Shown here one piece after another: positions 1 through 6,390 of a stretch of 20,644 bases of DNA. This DNA is from CAYSIX01 sp964431205 (GTDB lineage: Bacteria > Planctomycetota > Phycisphaerae > Phycisphaerales > Phycisphaeraceae). The DNA lies in assembly GCA_964431205.1 (NCBI GenBank), contig CAYSIX010000050.1, positions 1 through 20,644 of the forward strand. The letters run 5' to 3'. Position 1 is the first letter of the stretch. The number at the start of each line of letters is the position of its first letter. The notes under the pieces are model-generated. The model was not told where the DNA came from. It was given only the letters and a program-made list of their open reading frames with translations, and made no database searches. The position numbers and the translations under genes are program-made.

Positions 1-81
1 GAAGAGCGCCAACTCTTTGACGCGCCACTTGCGGCAGAAGGCGGCGAGTTTATCACGGTCATAGGCGATCTGAGCAGGCAT
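1..81 (-). CDS. MNT-type nucleotidyltransferase, N-terminal fragment (cut by window edge)
   Basis: The first 27 codons of a minus-strand gene are visible, starting at an ATG (79-81) and running off the left edge. The peptide begins MPAQIAYDRDKLAAFC and ends RKWRVKELALF. This matches the opening helix and first strand of small MNT-fold nucleotidyltransferases, where the next residues are normally GSVLRDDF and the DVDVLV catalytic motif; those residues lie outside the window. Such proteins often act as antitoxins that AMPylate a HEPN toxin. The gene lies 31 bases downstream of the broken PIN toxin gene on the same strand, which fits a stacked toxin-antitoxin island. The family call rests on a short but characteristic peptide. 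Confidence 0.6.
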   Translation of the reverse strand, partial: MPAQIAYDRDKLAAFCRKWRVKELALF

Positions 82-112
82 AGCTTGAGCGAATGCTATG
101 TGGCGGCGGGGG

Positions 113-533
113 TCATGGCTCGTCCGTGAGTGCGGCCAGGGCCTGGGCCGGGGTCATCCTGCCCCGTTCGGTGCGGTCGAAGTCGGAATCGAAGCTGACG
201 GACGAGGGTCAGCCCGTGGCGCCGGGCGACAAGGTACCGGTAGGCGTCGTCGAAGTCGAGCCGCTGACGCTTGCACACTTCGGGGATGCGGAGCAGGTCG
301 GCAACGGCGGCGCGGAGCAGACGGATCGGATCACCGACGCGGCTCTGCTGCGGGAAGGCCTCGTGCCGGTCGAGTTGGCCGTATCGGTGCAACAGGATGC
401 CGATAAAGTAGACGGTAAAATCCGTGACAAACATTCGCTCGGGTGGCGTAGAAGTCAGAAAACGTTGAGCTTCGGTGGCTTGCGCGCGATCACGCAGAAC
501 TTGCATCCCCACGTTACTGTCCACCAGAAACAT
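113..533 (-). pseudogene. VapC-like PIN-domain toxin, frameshifted
   Basis: Reading from the ATG at 533 gives MFLVDSNVGMQVLRD, with the first PIN acidic residue at D5, and continues to LDFDDAYRYLVARRHG, a hallmark of this PIN subgroup. At 197-204 the tetramer CGTC (minus strand) occurs twice in tandem. Removing one copy restores LTLVSFDSDFDRTERG and a tail ending at TGA (113-115), giving a 138-residue protein of normal length for the family. As sequenced, the frame shifts after LTLV and reads an arginine-rich tail, losing the SFDSDFD block that carries the last acidic PIN residues. PIN toxins are Mg-dependent RNases, so the product is probably inactive unless the shift is a sequencing error. 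The start overlaps the end of the antitoxin gene by 20 bases, as expected for a coupled pair. Confidence 0.75.
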
Positions 534-792
534 CCCGAGAATCCTTACGTGCGCTTTGAGCCCGTTGCTGCGTGGATTCGTGCTGAAGATCGACCCCTGA
601 CTTTTCGACATGCGACAGGCAGCCGGACCAGCCCTCGAGGCTCAGCCGGCGACCGGTGCAGCCTGTGGTCGAGCCCCCGTTTCGTTCCTTTGCCCGCTCG
701 GCCACGAAGGCGGCGAAGTCCTCGACCTCCCGGCGCAGGTCGGGCGGCAGGGCGTTGACGATCTCCAGCAGGCGGTCGGTGGACGCGCTCAT
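514..792 (-). CDS. VapB-like antitoxin (DUF2281-type)
   Basis: A 92-residue product opens MSASTDRLLEIVNALPPDLR and continues through a helix containing VEDFAAFVAERAKE. This matches small antitoxins of the DUF2281 type, in which a helix with PPDL and EV.DF.EFL is followed by a linker and a toxin-binding tail. The tail here includes GWSGCLSHVEKSGVDLQHES, resembling the W.G.L...Y.SV.LQ.K segment of relatives. By family role it should bind and neutralise the PIN toxin and may autoregulate transcription. The start ATG (790-792) is preceded by TATACT and six bases, with no Shine-Dalgarno, so a leaderless mRNA is likely. The stop overlaps the toxin start by 20 bases. The C-terminal twenty residues are less typical. 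Confidence 0.65.
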   Translation of the reverse strand: MSASTDRLLEIVNALPPDLRREVEDFAAFVAERAKERNGGSTTGCTGRRLSLEGWSGCLSHVEKSGVDLQHESTQQRAQSARKDSRDVSGGQ

Positions 793-798
793 GATGTA

Positions 799-804
799 AG
801 TATA
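799..804 (-). promoter_or_regulatory. -10 box of the antitoxin gene, probably leaderless
   Basis: On the minus strand TATACT is separated from the antitoxin ATG by six bases (TACATC). This spacing would put the transcription start on or next to the A of the ATG. No convincing -35 hexamer is seen. Confidence 0.45.
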
Positions 805-843
805 TCGGCCGGGCGGCGGTGGGCCCGCGAGGCGCAGTGGGTC

Positions 844-1853
844 TCACGAGGCCGCACCGTTGCCGGCCACGAACAGGTACGCCACGTATCCGGCATACCC
901 GGCGAGCAGCAGGGCGCCCTCGAGGCGGGTCACGGCCAGGCCGGTGACGAACGCGGGCACGCAGGCGATGGCCGCGACCAGGGCGATGCTCATGTCCACC
1001 CACAGCGTCGCCGGCGGGACCGCCAGCCCCGCGCCACCGCACAGCCCCGCCACGCCCAGCACCCGCTCGAGCCCGTGGNNNNNNNNNNGATGTTGAACGT
1101 GTTGCTGCCGACCACGTTGCCGATCGCGATGTCCCGCTCGCCCTTGACCGCCGCCATCACCGACGTGAACACCTCCGGCAGCGACGTGCCCGCCGCGACC
1201 AGCGTGATCGCGATCACCCGCTCGCTCATCCCCATCATCAACGCCAGATCCGTCGCCCCGCGCAGCAGCGCCTGCGACCCGCCGATCAGCAGCGCCAGCC
1301 CCACGGCCACCAGCGTCGCGCTGACCCAGGTTCGCCCGCGCGCCGCCGACGCCCGCGCCCCGTCGCCGTACTCGACGACGAACTCGTCCCCGACCGGCAA
1401 CGCCTCACGCCGCCCGGCACGGATCAGCCACGCCGTGTACGCCACCAGCAGCGCGACCAGCACCACGCCGTCGATCCGCCCCAGCGTCCCCTCCAGGCAC
1501 AGCACCATCATCAGCACCGACGCGCCGATCATCACCGGCAGGTCCAGCCGCACGAGCTGGTGCGCCACGCGCAGCGGCACGATCAACGCCGACACGCCGA
1601 GGATGAACAGCACGTTGAAGATATTGCTGCCCACGGCGTTGCCGACCGCGACGCCGCTGTTGCCACGGATCGCCGCCACGGCGCTGACCGACAGCTCCGG
1701 CGCACTGGTGCCGAACGCCACGACCGTCAGCCCGATGACCAGCGGCGAGACGCCCCACGCCATCGCCAACCGCGTCGCCCCGCGCACCAGCAGCTCCGCG
1801 CCGACGACCAGCAGCGCCAACCCGAACACGAACCACAGAAGCGAGATCGCCAT
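844..1853 (-). CDS. CaCA-family sodium/calcium antiporter, interrupted by an assembly gap
   Basis: This integral membrane antiporter has the two alpha repeats of the CaCA family. Repeat 1 has GTSAPE at residues 48-53 and GSNIFN at 75-80. Repeat 2 has GTSLPE at 222-227 and GSNTFN at 249-254. These segments line the ion site in family structures, and the Glu in each GTS.PE motif is the key ligand. The start ATG at 1853 follows TAGGAG (1860-1865) with good spacing. After residue 255 the sequence enters 10 N, then resumes in another frame with VLGVAGLCGGAGLAVPP, a transmembrane pair and a stop at 844. That segment is the expected C-terminal end of such a protein. The two parts join in frame only if the real gap is 2 modulo 3 bases long. 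Function is likely Na+ or H+ driven Ca2+ export. Confidence 0.85.
1079..1088. other. Assembly gap (10 N)
   Basis: Ten undetermined bases lie inside the antiporter gene, right after the codons for GSNTFNI of the second alpha repeat. The flanking frames disagree, so the true length is not 10. The flank resembles the equivalent site of the first alpha repeat, so the internal duplication may have caused the break. Confidence 0.95.
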
Positions 1854-1881
1854 GGCCGGCTCCTACGCCCGGGCAGCGGCG

Positions 1882-1887
1882 TGTCAA
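1882..1887 (-). promoter_or_regulatory. Possible -35 hexamer for the antiporter gene
   Basis: Consensus TTGACA occurs on the minus strand 29 bases before the antiporter ATG. The matching -10 position overlaps the Shine-Dalgarno and has no clear TANNNT, so this is only a weak promoter candidate. Confidence 0.25.
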
Positions 1888-1910
1888 TCGCCGTGAATCG
1901 ATCGACGCGC

Positions 1911-1929
1911 ATCCGCGTGCGGCGCGGAT
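1911..1929. terminator. Inverted repeat, weak terminator candidate
   Basis: ATCCGCG and CGCGGAT pair perfectly around a five-base loop. The hairpin lies downstream of the lipoprotein stop on the minus strand and upstream of the antiporter. No T-run follows, so intrinsic termination is doubtful. Confidence 0.3.
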
Positions 1930-1972
1930 CAGCATAGCCGGTTGTCACTGGGAAACGAACCGCGCCCGCGCG

Positions 1973-2380
1973 TCAGCGCACGGTGGCGCGGCCGCCGGGG
2001 TGGATCGTGATCCGCACGGTGGATCGGCCGGCGACCGAGGCCAGGTCCAGCCGGGCGTAGTGTCGTTCGCCCGTCGCGTCGGTCCAGACCAGGTCGATCG
2101 CGCGCGGGGCGTCGGCCTCGCGGTTGCGCAGGGTGTCGGTCGCGCCCGGGGCGATGTCGTTGAAGCTGTAGCGATAGACCGACCCGCCCAGGGCGACCTC
2201 GCGGATACGCTGCGCCGTGGCGTTGGTGATGGCGAAGCTGACGCCGACCGGGGCGGCGGCGGTGACCTCGCTCCCCGTCCCGGCCTGGGCCTCGTCGGCC
2301 GCGCCCCCGCAGCCGACGAGCACCGCACCGGCAAGCATCACCACCGCAACCGTCAGTCCGCGTGTAATCGGCATGGACAT
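1973..2380 (-). CDS. Small secreted lipoprotein of unknown function
   Basis: The 135-residue product has a type II signal peptide: basic N-region (ITRG), hydrophobic core and lipobox LVGC with the lipidated Cys at residue 24. The mature part begins GGAADEAQAG. It continues as a single beta-rich domain of about 90 residues with the pattern FAITNATAQRIREVALGG, then a segment with NDIAPGATDTL, and ends with RITIHPGGRATVR. This looks like an extracytoplasmic beta-sandwich, but I recognise no family. The ATG at 2380 is preferred because GGAG lies eight bases upstream. In-frame ATGs at 2386 and 2374 and a longer start at 2407 are also possible. It is downstream of the YhcH-family gene on the same strand with a 122-base spacer. 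Confidence 0.6.
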   Translation of the reverse strand: MSMPITRGLTVAVVMLAGAVLVGCGGAADEAQAGTGSEVTAAAPVGVSFAITNATAQRIREVALGGSVYRYSFNDIAPGATDTLRNREADAPRAIDLVWTDATGERHYARLDLASVAGRSTVRITIHPGGRATVR

Positions 2381-2502
2381 CGGCATCGCTCCGGGCGGAC
2401 GATGCACCTATCGGCCGATGTCCGTGCCGGGATGAGCGCCGACCAGCGAACCCGGCAGGCGACACCGCCCGCCGCCACCCCGCGCCGCCCAACGACTCAT
2501 CC

Positions 2503-2967
2503 CTATGGCTTCAAGAGTACCTTCGCCACCGCCTTGCGCACCGCGCCCGCCGCGCCGTCCACCAGGCACGGCATGTGCACGTCCCGCGGCAGGAAGATCG
2601 CAAACATCCCCTCCCGCGCGACCAGCGTCGAGCCCGCCCCGCCCTCATCGCGATAGAACGCCACGTCCGCCTCCCCGTCATACGCCCGATCCTCGACCAT
2701 CTCCGCCAGCGGCGCGTAGCCGATCCGCTCACGCCCGCGCACGATCGCTTGAATGTCGGCGTACTTGCGGTGCGCCTCCCACAGCCCGTCCGACGCCGGC
2801 CGCGTCGTGTACTCCTGCACGTTCACGAACACGCGATCGCCGTCCAGGTCGTGCCGCCCCGGCTCGACCCGCGCCGCCTCCTCGCTGCGCAGATACTCAA
2901 ATGCCAGGCGAAACCCCTCGCCCAGGTGGTGGTACCAATCCGCGTGGTCGAGCGTGTCGAGGATCAT
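2503..2967 (-). CDS. YhcH/YjgK/YiaL family protein (DUF386)
   Basis: The 154-residue product starts MILDTLDHADWYHHL and carries the family signature WEAHRKYADIQ followed by IVRGRERIGYAPL. Later come VAFYRDEGG and MFAIFLPRDVHMPCL. In the YhcH/TabA/EbgC cupin family these segments form a double-stranded beta-helix with His and Glu ligands for a metal. Members are linked to sugar or sialic-acid catabolism and to TabA-type biofilm regulation, but exact reactions are poorly defined. Length is normal for the family. The ATG is preceded by AAGGAAG at about five bases. The gene follows the topoisomerase gene on the same strand, but a strong hairpin separates them, so it is probably transcribed on its own. 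Confidence 0.85.
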   Translation of the reverse strand: MILDTLDHADWYHHLGEGFRLAFEYLRSEEAARVEPGRHDLDGDRVFVNVQEYTTRPASDGLWEAHRKYADIQAIVRGRERIGYAPLAEMVEDRAYDGEADVAFYRDEGGAGSTLVAREGMFAIFLPRDVHMPCLVDGAAGAVRKAVAKVLLKP

Positions 2968-3007
2968 GCCACTTCCTTCATCTTGTGTTTTAAACCGTCT
3001 CATCGCC

Positions 3008-3026
3008 CGCGGGGAGTCTCCCCGCG
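3008..3026 (-). terminator. Perfect hairpin after the topoisomerase gene
   Basis: CGCGGGGAG and CTCCCCGCG form a perfect self-complementary stem around a single central base, 24 bases past the topoisomerase stop. The strand lacks an immediate T-run (GGTTTAAAAC comes about 13 bases later). It could terminate or attenuate transcription before the YhcH-family gene. Confidence 0.5.
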
Positions 3027-3049
3027 TGTTGGGCTCGACGCGCCGCGCA

Positions 3050-5464
3050 TCAGTCTCCCTCGTCGTCGTCGTCCAGCAGCACCGGCGCCGTCGGCTCCTC
3101 CGGCAGCACACGCTCGATCGTTCCGTGCTTCTGCAGCTCTCGGCCCTTGCCGCCGCGTGACGTCGTCTCGTACTTCGCCGTGCTGATCGTCTTCTCCGCC
3201 CCGCGGTTGGTCTCGACGCGAAGCAGGTCCCGCTCGCCACGCGACGCCTTGAACCCCACCAGCCGGTCGTCCTTGCCCAGCTTGATCAGCAGCACGCCGC
3301 GCCCCGGCCCCGACAGGTAATTGACCTCTTCCACGGCACACACCATCGCGCGGCACCGGTGCGACACGGCCAGCAGCGTCTCGTCCCCGTGGATCTTCTC
3401 GACGCCGACCACGGTCGCGCCCTTGCGCGGCCGGGCGAAACGCCGGCCGCTGCGGGTGCTCGGCTCGACGAACGGCCCGAGCCCGAACCGCAGCGCGTAA
3501 CCGTCGCTCGTCGCCGCCACCGCGTGCGTCGCCGGCGCGTACTCCGAGCCCTCCTCCTCCGCGATGTCGCCCACCGCGCGCGGGTCCAGCGAGCACGCCG
3601 CCACCACCCGCTCGCCGTCCTTGAGCTTGAACAGCTTCTGGATCGGCTCGCCGTAACCCGTCGTCGCCGGCACGTCCGCGATCCGGCAGGTGTACGCCGT
3701 CCCGAAGTTCGTGAAGAACACGATCGTCGCCCGCGTCGAGCCGCCCTCGCACGCCAACACCCGGTCCCCCTCGCGCAGCCGCGTCCCCGCCGGGTCCTTG
3801 ATCTCCTTCTGACGCTTGACCCACCCGTCCGCCGTCACCAGCACGTGGTTGTCCTCGGCGACGATGAAGTCCTCCGCCGAGTACGCCGGCTCGTCCTCGA
3901 CCGCCTCGATCAGCGTCCGCCGCGGGTCCTTCTTGCCGTACTTGTCCCGGATCTCGGCGATCTCGTCGCGCACGATCGCCCACCGCCCGCCCGCGTCCTT
4001 TTCCTCCAGCAGCTTGCGGATCTGCTTCGCCCGCTTGCGCTTCTCCTTCAGCTCCTCCTGGATCACCAGGATCTCCAGCCGCGCCAGCCGGTACAGCTTC
4101 AGCTCCAAAATCGCGTCCGTCTGCTGCTCGTCCAGCTTGAAACGCCTGATGATCTTCGCCGCCGCGTCCGCCTTGCCGTCCGAGCCGCGGATGATCTTGA
4201 TGATCTGGTCCAGCGCGTCGAAGACCGTCTCGAACCCCTCGAGGATGTGCACGCGCTTCTCGATCGCGTCCAGCTCGTTCTCCAGCCGACGCGTGACCAC
4301 CTCCAGCCGGAACTTGAGGAAATACACCAGCATCTCGCGCAGGTCGCACCCGCGCTGCGGCTTGCCCACCTCCGGGTTCTCCGTCGGCAGCAGGCACGTC
4401 ATGTTCACGTGGAAGTTCGTCTGCAGCGACGTGTGCCGGTACAGGTACGCCAGCACCTTCTGCTCGTCCGCGTCCCGCTTGAGCGACAGCTCGACCCGCA
4501 CGTCGTCCGTCGAGACGTCCCGCACGTCCAGCAGCAGCGGCATCTTCCGCGCGTTGACGATCTGCCCGATCTGCTCGACCAGCGACGCCTTGTTCACCCC
4601 GTACGGGATGCTGGTGATGAAGATCGTCTTGCCGCCGCGCGTCGTCGGCCCGGCCTGCCACGTGCCGCGCACCCGCACGCTCCCGCTGCCCGACTTGTAG
4701 ATCTCCCGCAGCTCCTCCCGCGTGCTGAGCACCTGCCCGCCCGTCGGGAAGTCCGGGCCCTTGATCGCGTCGTTCGCCACGAGCTGGTACGTCTTCAGCT
4801 CCGGGTCCGCGATCAGCTTCAGCAGCGCGTTGCACACCTCCTGCAGGTTGTGCGGCGGGATGTTCGTCGCCATCCCCACCGCGATCCCCGACGACCCGTT
4901 GACCAGCAGGTTCGGCAGCTTCGCCGGCAGCACCACCGGCTCGGTACGGGTGTTGTCGTAGTTCGGCCGAAAGTGCACCGTCCCCTGGTTCAGCTCCCCG
5001 AGCAGCTCCGCCGCGATCGGCGCCAGCCGGCACTCGGTGTACCGCATCGCCGCCGGCGGGTCGTCGTCCAGCGACCCGAAGTTGCCCGACCCGTCGATCA
5101 GCGGGTGACGCAGCACCCACGGCTGGGCCATCCGCACCAGCGCGTCGTACACCGCCTGGTCCCCGTGCGGGTGGTAGTTGCCCGTCACGTTCCCGCACAC
5201 GAACGCGCACTTGCGCGGCTTGGCGTCCGCCGTGATCCGCAGTTGCCACATCGCGTACAGGATCCGACGCTGCACCGGCTTGAGCCCGTCCCGCACGTCC
5301 GGCAGCGCCCGGCTGGTGATCACCGACAGCGCGTAGTTCAGGTAACGCGACTGCGCCACGTCGCGCAGCGCGATCGCCGTCGTGTCGCCGTTGCGCGATC
5401 CCGCCGTCTCCTCGAACAGCGACCGGTCCGTCTTCTGATTCCTCTTCGTGCGTCGCTTCGCCAA
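3050..5464 (-). CDS. Type IIA DNA topoisomerase subunit A (GyrA/ParC family)
   Basis: This is the DNA breakage-reunion subunit of gyrase or topoisomerase IV, 804 residues long. The winged-helix catalytic region includes RALPDVRDGLKPVQRRIL (52-69), GNYHPHGD (95-102), and AAMRYTE with the catalytic Tyr at 142 after Arg141. A long coiled coil with EELKEKRKRAKQIRKLLEEK lies near 470-500. A beta-pinwheel C-terminal domain follows from about 545 to 765. The canonical QRRGGKG GyrA box is absent at the start of that domain. A partial match, SRGGKG, lies near the very end (about 769-774), so I cannot decide GyrA versus ParC. The residue at the E. coli Ser83 position is Gln103; the Asp87 equivalent is kept. 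The start is TTG at 5464, backed by GGGAGG six bases upstream. No B-subunit gene is adjacent. Confidence 0.93.
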   Translation of the reverse strand: MAKRRTKRNQKTDRSLFEETAGSRNGDTTAIALRDVAQSRYLNYALSVITSRALPDVRDGLKPVQRRILYAMWQLRITADAKPRKCAFVCGNVTGNYHPHGDQAVYDALVRMAQPWVLRHPLIDGSGNFGSLDDDPPAAMRYTECRLAPIAAELLGELNQGTVHFRPNYDNTRTEPVVLPAKLPNLLVNGSSGIAVGMATNIPPHNLQEVCNALLKLIADPELKTYQLVANDAIKGPDFPTGGQVLSTREELREIYKSGSGSVRVRGTWQAGPTTRGGKTIFITSIPYGVNKASLVEQIGQIVNARKMPLLLDVRDVSTDDVRVELSLKRDADEQKVLAYLYRHTSLQTNFHVNMTCLLPTENPEVGKPQRGCDLREMLVYFLKFRLEVVTRRLENELDAIEKRVHILEGFETVFDALDQIIKIIRGSDGKADAAAKIIRRFKLDEQQTDAILELKLYRLARLEILVIQEELKEKRKRAKQIRKLLEEKDAGGRWAIVRDEIAEIRDKYGKKDPRRTLIEAVEDEPAYSAEDFIVAEDNHVLVTADGWVKRQKEIKDPAGTRLREGDRVLACEGGSTRATIVFFTNFGTAYTCRIADVPATTGYGEPIQKLFKLKDGERVVAACSLDPRAVGDIAEEEGSEYAPATHAVAATSDGYALRFGLGPFVEPSTRSGRRFARPRKGATVVGVEKIHGDETLLAVSHRCRAMVCAVEEVNYLSGPGRGVLLIKLGKDDRLVGFKASRGERDLLRVETNRGAEKTISTAKYETTSRGGKGRELQKHGTIERVLPEEPTAPVLLDDDDEGD

Positions 5465-5470
5465 GTCAGC

Positions 5471-5476
5471 CCTCCC
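5471..5476 (-). promoter_or_regulatory. Shine-Dalgarno that fixes the TTG start of the topoisomerase
   Basis: GGGAGG on the minus strand sits six bases before TTG. The next in-frame Met is beyond residue 70, inside the catalytic core, so TTG is the credible start. Confidence 0.7.
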
Positions 5477-5504
5477 TGGCCGGGTGGTGTGTCGTCACGG
5501 GCGT

Positions 5505-5510
5505 ATCATA
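5505..5510 (-). promoter_or_regulatory. Possible -10 box of the topoisomerase gene
   Basis: TATGAT on the minus strand lies 40 bases upstream of the TTG, which would give a leader of about 30 bases including the Shine-Dalgarno. No -35 match is obvious. Confidence 0.35.
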
Positions 5511-5592
5511 ACGATGCCGCCGACACCCGGCGATGACGGCGAGCCCGAGCGAGACGCCTTTGCCGCCATGACGCCACGCCGATGCCGAACGA

Positions 5593-5625
5593 CCGGATCA
5601 CCGGATCGGCCGGATGGACCGGATC
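5593..5625. repeat. CCGGAT(C) repeat, four copies
   Basis: CCGGATC begins at 5593, 5601 and 5619, with CCGGAT at 5610. The spacing is 8, 9 and 9 bases. Confidence 0.7.
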
Positions 5626-5901
5626 AAGAGGGATCGGGTGATTTGGTCATCTGAGACTTCAATCTCCTGCACCCGAGCGTTCGTGTGGCTCGCGGCTCCA
5701 GCCCCTCCGCGCAATCCGTGTTCAACGAGAGCCTGGCGCACAAGTCAGCGCGTCGGCCAGAATGTTGGTTCAACCCATAAACCCCTGCCGGGGTCGGGGG
5801 TGGTATCGACCGCGCGCGGTGGGTGCGCACGGAAGCGACCAGGTGGGCAAGGGTGAAGGCGTAGAGAGCTCAAGGTTCACAGTGCAAGGTGAGGCGGGAA
5901 A

Positions 5902-5933
5902 AACTGGAAAGCTGGACAACTGGAACTCTGGAA
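5902..5933. repeat. 8-base tandem repeat NNCTGGAN, four copies
   Basis: Four consecutive octamers (aactggaa, agctggac, aactggaa, ctctggaa) share CTGGA at a strict 8-base period. Confidence 0.7.
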
Positions 5934-5955
5934 AGGTCAGCCCATGCCCCGCTTC

Positions 5956-5984
5956 GTCACTGCGTCACTGGTCACTCGGTCAAT
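5956..5984. repeat. GTCACT repeat, three copies plus GTCAAT
   Basis: GTCACT occurs at 5956, 5964 and 5971 and GTCAAT at 5979, with spacing of 8, 7 and 8 bases. Confidence 0.6.
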
Positions 5985-6006
5985 GGACGACCTGGCCACT
6001 ACACGC

Positions 6007-6073
6007 AACTGGTCTGGTTCGAGCAAGCGCGCCGGGAAACCAGACCAGTTTCGTAACCAGTTCGTGACCAGTT
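6007..6073. repeat. 13-bp perfect inverted repeat followed by extra ACCAGTT copies
   Basis: AACTGGTCTGGTT (6007-6019) is the exact reverse complement of AACCAGACCAGTT (6038-6050), with an 18-base loop. The right arm's ACCAGTT is then repeated at 6056 and 6067, giving three copies 11-12 bases apart. It could be a REP-like hairpin or a protein-binding array. Confidence 0.75.
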
Positions 6074-6377
6074 GGGCGGGGGCCAGGGCGGGGGCTAGGG
6101 CGGAGGGACGCGGATGGGCGCAGATGCGTGACGATGGGTCAGGTGACGCCGCGGTGTCGAACCATGGGTGTAGCGGCGGGGCAACGACCCGCGCGGACGC
6201 CGGGCCGTGGGTTCGCGGGATCGCCCGGTCAGCCGATCGCTCAATCACCAAACCGCCGTGGACGCGGCGTGCGCGGTCTTGTGGCGTGCCCGCGGCGCTC
6301 ATCGGAGCTTGGAACTTGACAGGCGGAACTCAAAACCCGCAAGGCACGACGCCGTCGCCGGTCGTCGGGGAATCCGC

Positions 6378-6383
6378 TATTCT
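6378..6383 (+). promoter_or_regulatory. -10 box of the Ldh2-family gene, probably leaderless
   Basis: TATTCT is followed by seven bases (CGCGGGC) and then the ATG at 6391. No Shine-Dalgarno precedes the ATG. Confidence 0.45.
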
Positions 6384-6390
6384 CGCGGGC

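Larger units (their letters stand above)
5465..6390. other. Non-coding stretch built of short repeats
   Basis: These 926 bases lie between divergently transcribed genes and show no recognisable coding sequence. Open frames here give low-complexity peptides without start signals. Between 5593 and 6073 the stretch holds four different short-period repeats and a long perfect inverted repeat, listed separately. At 5781-5794 ACCCC and GGGGT make a small hairpin. From about 6080 to 6370 I see only G-rich sequence and a degenerate patch (acgcggatgggcgcagatg, 6109-6127) like the repeats near 20090-20270. Confidence 0.7.

Noticed and set aside
2410..2419. Palindrome ATCGGCCGAT upstream of the lipoprotein gene
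   Set aside because: A single 10-base GC-rich palindrome is expected by chance here and has no partner site.
3000..5536. Very long open frames antisense to and out of frame with the topoisomerase gene (749 and 725 codons)
   Set aside because: They are Arg/Gly/Ala- or Arg/Leu/His-rich shadows typical of high-GC DNA and overlap a clearly conserved gene.
5624..5830. Small minus-strand frame with a Cys/Arg-rich peptide
   Set aside because: No start signal, no family resemblance, and it lies in repeat-bearing non-coding DNA.
5593..6073. CRISPR array
   Set aside because: Repeats are 6-13 bases with no spacers of 25-40 bases and no cas genes nearby.
5944..6390. Upstream in-frame extension of the Ldh2-family gene
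   Set aside because: It translates the repeat region, matches no family N-terminus and has no start signal; the ATG at 6391 fits homologues.
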